The notes below the pieces were generated by a model. The model was given only the letters and a program-made list of their open reading frames with translations. It searched no databases and was not told the origin of the DNA. Both the position numbers and the translations under genes were made by a program. This document shows, one piece after another, positions 57,425 to 64,000 of a stretch of DNA of 64,000 nucleotides. Source of the DNA: Pisaster brevispinus (taxonomy: Eukaryota > Echinodermata > Asteroidea > Forcipulatida > Asteriidae). Where the stretch lies: positions 6,039,001 through 6,103,000 of the forward strand of contig JAMKCF010000014.1 in the NCBI GenBank assembly GCA_023634235.1. The letters are read 5' to 3'. Each line of letters begins with the position of its first letter. Positions within the stretch are counted from its first letter, which is position 1.

Positions 57425-57596
57425 GTTCCTGGTTACATTACAGCCCAGGTGAGGTTAGTTAGGTTTAATAGCAAACCATCGTTATCGGATCATTTGGGTC
57501 AGTTCCTGATCACTTCAAATTCAACTTTGCAATAAATGTAGCCCCATCCCGGCATTAGCTTTAGGTTTGGGCCAATCCACTTCGTATGCCATGGGG

Positions 57597-58240
57597 CTGT
57601 TCCGCCCCAACTTGATAATCGTCCCAACTATAGTTGGGACTGGTCCCAACTTGAGTGTTAAAGTTGGGGCGTCCCAACCACAGTTGGGATCGCACTGAAC
57701 ACAAAGTACCCGACGAATAAAAAAAGACATAATAATAGTAAGTATCATCATATGAAGTTTTAAACTTAATTTAAAGACCACTTTCCCTTGAGAATATTTG
57801 ATTTTGAGATAAAATACAATTTTGTTTTTCTGAGAGAGGGGAAACTAAATGCGTAGGCCTACTGAGACCATGGACATGATGGAGGTTAGTAAAGAAAGCG
57901 TCACCGGCGGCACCGTGAGCATGAGGCCGCTGTCCGCTGTCAGAACCCTCTAAAAACACTATTTACACTGAGTTAGCGGTCCATTGTGAGCGATATATCG
58001 ATATACTATCGTTCCAAACCAGTTTTGACATGAGTTTGTACAGAGCCGAGACCCGGGTTTGAAATAAAGAATCTTGTTAATTAACGCCGATCGCATCAGG
58101 ACCCACCCATGATCCGATCACGGTGTCCTGTTGAAGTCTATGGGCGATCCCAACTATAGTTGGGACGTCCCAACTTTAACACTCAAGTTGGGACCAGTCC
58201 CAACTATAGTTGGGACAATTGTCAAGTTGGGACGGAACAG
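57597..58240. mobile_element. 644-bp MITE with ~96-bp TIRs of TCCCAACTATAGTTGGGA palindromes
   Basis: 57597-57692 and 58144-58240 are inverse copies beginning CTGTTCCGYCCCAACTTGA and carrying GTCCCAACTATAGTTGGGAC units, a palindrome within the repeat. The interior is non-coding. It lies between the two 9-bp-duplication hairpins. Confidence 0.88.
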
Positions 58241-58361
58241 GGCTACTCAAGTACAATAAAATGCAATTTGACAACCACATTTTAAATCGAATTAAATTAC
58301 TTCTCACACATTGTGTCACATGATAAAATTCTGTCATCTGTGGACACATCATGTGAAGGAT

Positions 58362-58438
58362 TAGTTGCGATGATCGTAACCCTCCATCCTCCCATCTGTG
58401 ACCGTCGGGAGGATGGAGGGTTACGATCATCGCAACTA
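58362..58438. mobile_element. 77-bp hairpin insertion with 9-bp duplication GTGAAGGAT
   Basis: A perfect 32-bp stem (58362-58393 against 58407-58438) with a 13-base loop. GTGAAGGAT occurs at 58353-58361 and 58439-58447. The arm begins TAGTTGCGATGATCGTAACC. Confidence 0.93.
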
Positions 58439-58809
58439 GTGAAGGATAACATCCAATGATCCAAATAAACCATTAAAGTAACAAACCCCAAATAAAAACT
58501 TTCAAAAATCCATACATGTACCTTTCAAACTTGAACGCCAGGGCAAATAACATTGTAAAATGTGGGAACATTTCTGTATCCGGCTACCACTTTTTTATTG
58601 ATTAAGAATTACTTCAGAGAGTTTATGCATTCTGATTGGTCGAAGGCTGGTCACGCGGCGGGGGGTGTATTAACAGTGTGATATGAAAACTGGCTCTGTA
58701 AACTAGCGAATAAATGGCCCCTAAACTGTAAACAAGCACTGTTGTGTAACTAAAAGCTATGTTTGCACGGTACTTGTTGTGCAGAAACTATCGCATAGTC
58801 GGGTTCTTC

Positions 58810-59622
58810 GAAAGGATGTCAGACAACTTGTCTGTTTGACAACTCGACAGTCTGACAATTCGACAGGTCAAACAACTCGTCCAGATGGACAACTCAACGG
58901 CTAGTTGGCTCAACTGTCAGACAGGTCGACTTTTGATTCAAATCACTGTGGCAGAAGGAGGATTTGTGTGACACCGGCAGTGTGCTGCAGCTAGCTGACC
59001 CCATGGCCCAGCCGGTCGCCATGGGGGAGGAACGTACTGTGACTGGGCACAGGCGTACCCCGGAGGTGGGGAAAAACGCAAAGATGGCGGGTGTGCATGG
59101 AGAGATTCATGTGCCGGGCCTTGGGGCGGGGCGGAACTCTATGAGCGGGGGGCACACCCAACGTGATGCAAAGATGGCGGGTGTGCACGGCCACAATATA
59201 AGGGAAAATAATGACAGAATGAGAACACTGAAAGGGGACTTCTTTAGGAAAATAGTGCAAACGGAAACTAAAGTTTTAATTGGCTAGAAGTGCCCCAGCT
59301 ACGAAATGGTGCTTCCCCGTGGCCCCCTCTATTAATTTTACCTATTGTTTCGGCGACGTGACTGAGGGGAGGGCTACTGGCGGCCGGAGGCAGGATATAA
59401 TGTCTACTGGAGATTGGGCAAAGCATGACTCAAACAATATGTTTTGTAAATGTAGACATCTTTGGCAACTTTTTATCAGAGAGGTTGTCAAAGTAGACCA
59501 ATTGAAATACTCTTACTGGCGAGTTGTAAAACTGTCGAGTTGTCCAACCGGACGAGTTGTCTGACCCGTCGAGTTGTCAGGCTGTCGAGTTGTCAAACGG
59601 ACAAGTTGTCTGAACCCCCTTC
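58810..59622. mobile_element. ~0.8-kb TIR element built of GACAACTCGACAG units
   Basis: 58819-58882 and 59550-59613 are 64-bp inverse copies starting TCAGACAACTTGTC. Each is itself made of about 16-bp direct units. Weaker pairing extends to 58810 and 59622. The interior is GC-rich, with AAGATGGCGGGTGTGCA twice (59081 and 59170) and a 107-codon unrecognised frame at 58964-59287. Confidence 0.85.
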
Positions 59623-59862
59623 AAAATATACATTTTAGTTTTAAAATTATAATGTAAGAGACTAGGTGCAATGCAAAAGTTGAACAGCCTAAGTAGTGGC
59701 CCTTGAGCATGAGTAGAACATTTCTAAAATTAAAGGCAAAAGAAAAATCACAAATTCTGATGATTATTACCGGTTTTCTTTGTTTTAAGGTTTTTATTAA
59801 TGGCAATGTGGGGAGCCGGCCTCCACTGCATGGTAATGACCTTGGTTGGTGGTTTGCCGCTG

Positions 59863-60330
59863 GGTCATTCCATGCCAAATCACCAAAAACCCTGAAAAGT
59901 TCCTGAGGCTCCGTCTAAGATTTTACAAGTAGTTTTTTTTAAACAATCCCCTATGGGTGCCATGAACACACACAGTTTTAGAATCCTTAACTCCTTGTAA
60001 CATTTCTGAGATATGACCCCCTGAAAAATTAAGCCCCGCCCCCTTCAAATTGACTTTTGTGTTTTCGGCATTTTTAGAGGTCTATATTTGTAAATGGAGA
60101 TAAGATGGATGGCTACAAATTACTTTATAGGGTATCTGGTATCCCATCAACTAGAATCTAGTGTCAAAAGTAGCAAAGGCCATTTGTTTATCAATAGGTC
60201 TTTAAAATTTGATGTTTTAGCCTGCGTAATGACTTTTGTCGTTTTTGTGACCTTGTAGTGCCCAAGTGAAATGTCCGATTGTATTTGTATTACAAGGTAT
60301 TTTTAAAATTAAATTGCTCCAGAAAAAGTC
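59863..60330. repeat. GGGTCATTCCATG repeat, second copy
   Basis: Starts GGGTCATTCCATGCCAAATC and shares wording with the loop at 53950. Non-coding. Confidence 0.6.
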
Positions 60331-60599
60331 TTATCCTCTCTGTTTGTCGTTTTGTACATCAATGAGTACGGGAGACCAGACATGCATTGCCCCAATATAA
60401 CACAGGTTTACAAAAAAGGGGGGCCAAATTTTGGGAACCAGTTTATGGCCTGTATTGTAATACTGTATGTAAAGTTCTTGACAAAAACAATGCTTTCTCT
60501 AAGAGCAGATTATCTCTGGATAACCATTAATGACTATTTGACAAGTGTAATCTCCTCAACCCCAATCAACTCGGCTGTAAAACATAGAATTTGAGTTTA

Positions 60600-61755
60600 C
60601 ATCATCCACTCTGGACAGACGTTGTCCTCCTAGAATGGACTCCATTTTCCTTGACATGTCATTTAGACCTTCAATACAATGCCTCATTCCATCTTTTTTG
60701 AGAAACTGGCAACAACATAACTTGCGTGGTGGATTGTGGCATTGGATTTGACCGTTTTTTACCAGTCCCAGTCCATGGGTCCTCTTTCCGGGTGCCTTTT
60801 GCTATGGGTGGACTTTACCTCTGGCATTCCACAGGGTAGCTTACTTGGTGCACTTTTGTTTAACCACTTTTTTAGAGTTTTATTTGCTGATGATATTCTC
60901 TTATGTTGTGCCATACATGTACATTGTTTGGATAATGAACTTGAGCTGCTGAAAGATAGTAAATAGGCTTAAAAACACTGGTGTGGCGTTAAAGATGTGA
61001 CCTATGCTTGTATAAAGTTACATATGCCCCCCATATCACCAGAAACCGTAATATCGACCCTCCAGTCTGTAATCTTCATAGGAAACATTCCTCTGAACAC
61101 CACCAGCTCTTTTCAATACCTGGGTCTCCAATGCTAATCTCAGTTTGGTGACATACACTGCCTTTATTATGGCCACAGCCAATCGTCCAGGGTTCATCAG
61201 AACAGTTGCCCGAGGCTACTCCCCAATCGAAAGATTTACCTTGCACAAATCGTTAGTAATCCCTATTCTTGAGTGGTTTACCTGCATGGCATTATTACAC
61301 CTCAGCTCAGCAACAGAAGCTTGAGAGAGTCCAACAGACGGCTACTTGTCTCGCTGGGCCAAAAATGAGGAGAAATATTGCACAAGGACAGATTACAGCA
61401 GCTTAACTGGCACAACCAAACCAATAGGCAGAACTATTTGTTATATTCTTTTGCTTTTAAGGTTTTACAAGACATAACAGTCTGGGAATCCCTTAGAAAT
61501 AACATCGTCATCAACCCTTGTCATCTTGACACACTCACATTCTGCCATCTTCCCACGGGTACAGACTTATTAGTATATTACTTGTCACTCTGTCCTGTCA
61601 TTTTCCCAAGATTGTGGGATAGGGCCAACTATTCCACAACACATCCAGGATGCTACTGTAATTTGTCCCCTGGTGACATTTCTCTGCCAACTTTAAGCCA
61701 TCTGTTTCAATCCTATCTGACGTTGTTTTTATTTAATCTTTCCAGTTTGACCCGG
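60600..61755 (+). pseudogene. Decayed LINE reverse transcriptase
   Basis: 60736-60966 reads TSGIPQGSLLGALLFN and then LFADDILLCCAI, so the catalytic ADD is still spelled, although a deletion has brought the two motifs close. 61080-61360 has FQYLGLQ-like and LRNS...RLLVSLG thumb sequence in several frames, and 61378-61758 a C-terminal frame. Stops and shifts make it dead. Confidence 0.75.
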
Positions 61756-61840
61756 TAGCATGTGTGTGTGGGAACTTGATCTTTCATGTTCTCCCTCAAT
61801 TTTTAATAGATTGCTTTTGTTGTCCCTGACCATAAGCCTG

Positions 61841-63534
61841 ACTCGTACCCGGGTACCCGACCGACTGTCTGGGTACCCGGACCCAATTTTTCAGGTCCAT
61901 TACCCGCCAAAACATTTTGCCGCACGTTTTGTGAGGTTTCCGAAATCGCAATTAACCTACAGACATTGGGACAAGCAGAAATTTCATCTGCCTTTTGAGT
62001 TTCCAAAGTCCCGCAAGGATCATTGTATTAACTAGGTCTATTTGTTGTAAAGTCATCAATCCACGGTGCATTGTGCATTCTACTTGCGGTTTCTTTCTCC
62101 TTGGACTGTTTCCAAAGAAACATTGGTAAGACCCGTCTGTGCAGGGCTCAAATTTTACGTCGAATTCCACAAGACCGCAGGGCTTGTAGCTCAAAATGTT
62201 TACTGGACCAGAAGTTATTTCACAAGACTAGAATTTATTTCACAAGACCAGAATCTTAATAAGAAAGAGATTTCTACAAAGTTAAAAGTACACATTTTGT
62301 TATTTGAAAATGCACTAAGAGAACATTTACCGCATTTGTCTTTTGAGTCGGTATATTTTGATTCTCAACGGAAATGTATAAATACCAGAATCAATGGCAA
62401 CATTTGAGCATCATTTCTTTCTGTTAAAGATATCTGTTAAAGATATCTGTTAAAGACACAACACAGTGGCTATTAATCAATTAAAAAACAAGACCGCCGG
62501 ACTTGTTAGGTCATGAGTTTACTGGCCCGAGGCTAAAATCACTGGCCTCTGGCCAGCGGTCTAGTGTCAAATTTGAGCCCTGCTGTGATAAGCAAGGTTT
62601 ATCGGCTCCCCTATCAAGCCCAACAAATCTGTTTGGCGACTCTTTATCTTTTAGTTTATCACTTTATAAAGAGTTGTTTTTTTCTTTAAGATTTTTCCTT
62701 GAGAATCAACTAAATCTGTCCTTTCATCTTTTCAATATTTAAATTAAATACTGCCAGACGCACGAACCACAGTTTGAAGTCTCAATATGTAGAGAGCATT
62801 GGCAGCCTAACTTGGCTACAAGCCAATGCAACACGTTCACCTGCATGATCACCAAAAATATGGACGGGGAGTGCAGTGCACTGTGAGCATGAGTGGCTCA
62901 CACGTGGTTTCATGTACAACATGTATAAGTACACATGTAATGTACATGTACACGAACAACTGTGTTGTTGTGTATGATGGTTGCATGCTTCACACACACT
63001 GCTTCGTGCATGAAGATGTGTGGTATTGTAACTTCAGAATGGTTGTCAAGCCGCTCATAAAGTGTCACTGTCAGGGATGCTTGCATGCAAAGGCAGGGGG
63101 ATCGGACAGGGGACTTATCTGGAATATTATAATTTTGAGGAAGTTCCTTCAAGTATAGAGATGGAACAACAATTTACAGGCAGTAAAAATGGAACAGATT
63201 GTAGTGACTTAAATAACAAAACAGGCCTACATCGTTTTTGAATTCAGAGGTAATGTTTAGTAACTTTTTAAAAAGTCATCTTAGTTTCTCATCATTTTTA
63301 TAGAAACTGGATATAAAAACCTTAAAATGTAAATTGTCACATTCTAATGATGAAGGAATTACAGATCACAGTTTTATGATACTTTTTCACATGTGTACAA
63401 AACTGTTTACAAACGGCCGGCCGGGGCATGTTTTGTTTACAATAACTTCCGGGCTTCCACTTGGGTACCTGGGTATCCAACCGGTGTTTACCTCGGGTAC
63501 CCGGATCTAAAAATACCTGTGGATGCACACAGCC
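61841..63534. mobile_element. Duplicated element, copy 2, with both ends
   Basis: Alignable to copy 1 from about 61932 to 63534 apart from the 441-bp insertion and small gaps. The left edge (61841-61885) and right edge (63462-63510) both carry GGGTACCCG-type palindromes, so these may be the element's terminal repeats. The left end is missing from copy 1. No coding function was found. Confidence 0.8.
62142..62582. mobile_element. 441-bp hAT-like MITE, 5-bp target duplication CTGTG
   Basis: The ends are CAGGGCTCAAATTT and its inverse AAATTTGAGCCCTG. CTGTG is duplicated at 62137-62141 and 62583-62587. The homologous uninserted site is CTGTG 14872-14876 in copy 1. Subterminal CAAGACCGCAGGGCTTGT and CAAGACCGCCGGACTTGT words repeat inside. 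It belongs with the 300-bp element at 47878. Confidence 0.95.
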
Positions 63535-63675
63535 TACCTGACCAGCATACTATTGTTTGGTCTTTTTGTTGGGACATTTTCTTACATGTACCTCCTCAGG
63601 ATGAGTTCTTGTACTTGCATGCTCCCTTTATACATACACTCATGTGATCTTTGCTGAAATTCATTTAAGAGCCCG

Positions 63676-64000
63676 TCTGTTAGAATGGACCAAATTTAGG
63701 GGGGGATAGTGATTCATGTGACCTTTGACCGTAATATTTTTTAGCGCCATACAAATCTCACATTGTTTTTGCTCTTTTTGTATTGTTGAGAACCTATAAA
63801 TACATGTAATCATAAAATGCAGACAATTTAATGGGATCGTATTGGCGCGTGTATTTTTTGACAACGCTAAATCCCCCAAAATATTAAACATATAGTTGGG
63901 TACGACCTTTCACCTTTATTATATTTGTGCGCCAACATGATCTCATTTATTTTTCAATTTTAAGGAACAATCAGCTAAACCAAATACAAGAATTTAACAT
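63676..64000. mobile_element. Third copy of the foldback element, internally deleted, cut by the window edge
   Basis: 63676-63718 (AATGGACCAAATTTAGGGGG, then GATTCATG) corresponds to the left arm near 52487-52510. It jumps directly to TGACCTTTGACCG and AGCGCCATACAAATC, which match the right arm from about 54977 onward. The left inner arm and the loop are gone. Confidence 0.85.

Noticed and set aside
58964..59287. 107-codon GC-rich frame inside the TIR element
   Set aside because: No family resemblance; it includes a duplicated 17-bp word, so the frame may be chance. Mentioned only as part of the element.

Overview
The window looks like nuclear DNA of a marine invertebrate animal. Introns have GT-AG borders, genes are sparse, ACATGTA-type words are abundant, and most of the sequence is layered mobile DNA. 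The mix of CR1/L2-like LINEs, a tRNA-derived SINE, Ty3/Gypsy elements, a Tnp2-type DNA transposon and many short inverted-repeat elements fits an echinoderm or related deuterostome. That placement is inference, not proof.

Two host genes can be supported. LIPT2 (mitochondrial octanoyltransferase) lies on the minus strand as two exons (41622-42096 and 40508-40734) that join in frame to 233 residues with the full active site. The other is a plus-strand gene of about 21 kb (909-22083). It is reconstructed from phase-compatible exons; its 5' end is outside the window and it ends with a stop at 22081-22083. Its product is not identified with confidence; a REC114-like meiotic protein is a weak possibility. 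Its introns hold a 15-bp minisatellite, a 17-bp minisatellite of about 1.5 kb, a tyrosine recombinase relic, SINE and LINE copies, and one half of a pair of duplicated elements.

From about 28.5 to 37.2 kb lies a mosaic. A Ty3/Gypsy element in the Gmr1-like order (integrase before reverse transcriptase) flanks a Tnp2/EnSpm-type transposase gene with a 738-codon open frame, next to a long ATGGTA-rich array. From 43.2 to 47.7 kb are a second decayed Gypsy element without its reverse transcriptase, a broken TatD-family nuclease gene, and a LINE reverse transcriptase split by a SINE with target duplication.

From 47.8 kb to the end the window is dominated by inverted-repeat mobile DNA. It holds two hAT-like elements with 5-bp target duplications, a roughly 4.9-kb foldback structure (51.77-56.65 kb) with a third, partly deleted copy at the right edge, and two tiny hairpins of 49 and 77 bp, each flanked by its own 9-bp duplication. 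The foldback carries an iterated 17-bp motif and DR1-type nuclear-receptor sites. The most unusual items are the foldback with its 17-bp motif, the tiny hairpins with 9-bp duplications, and a duplicated element whose second copy carries a clean 441-bp insertion matched by an empty site 47 kb away.
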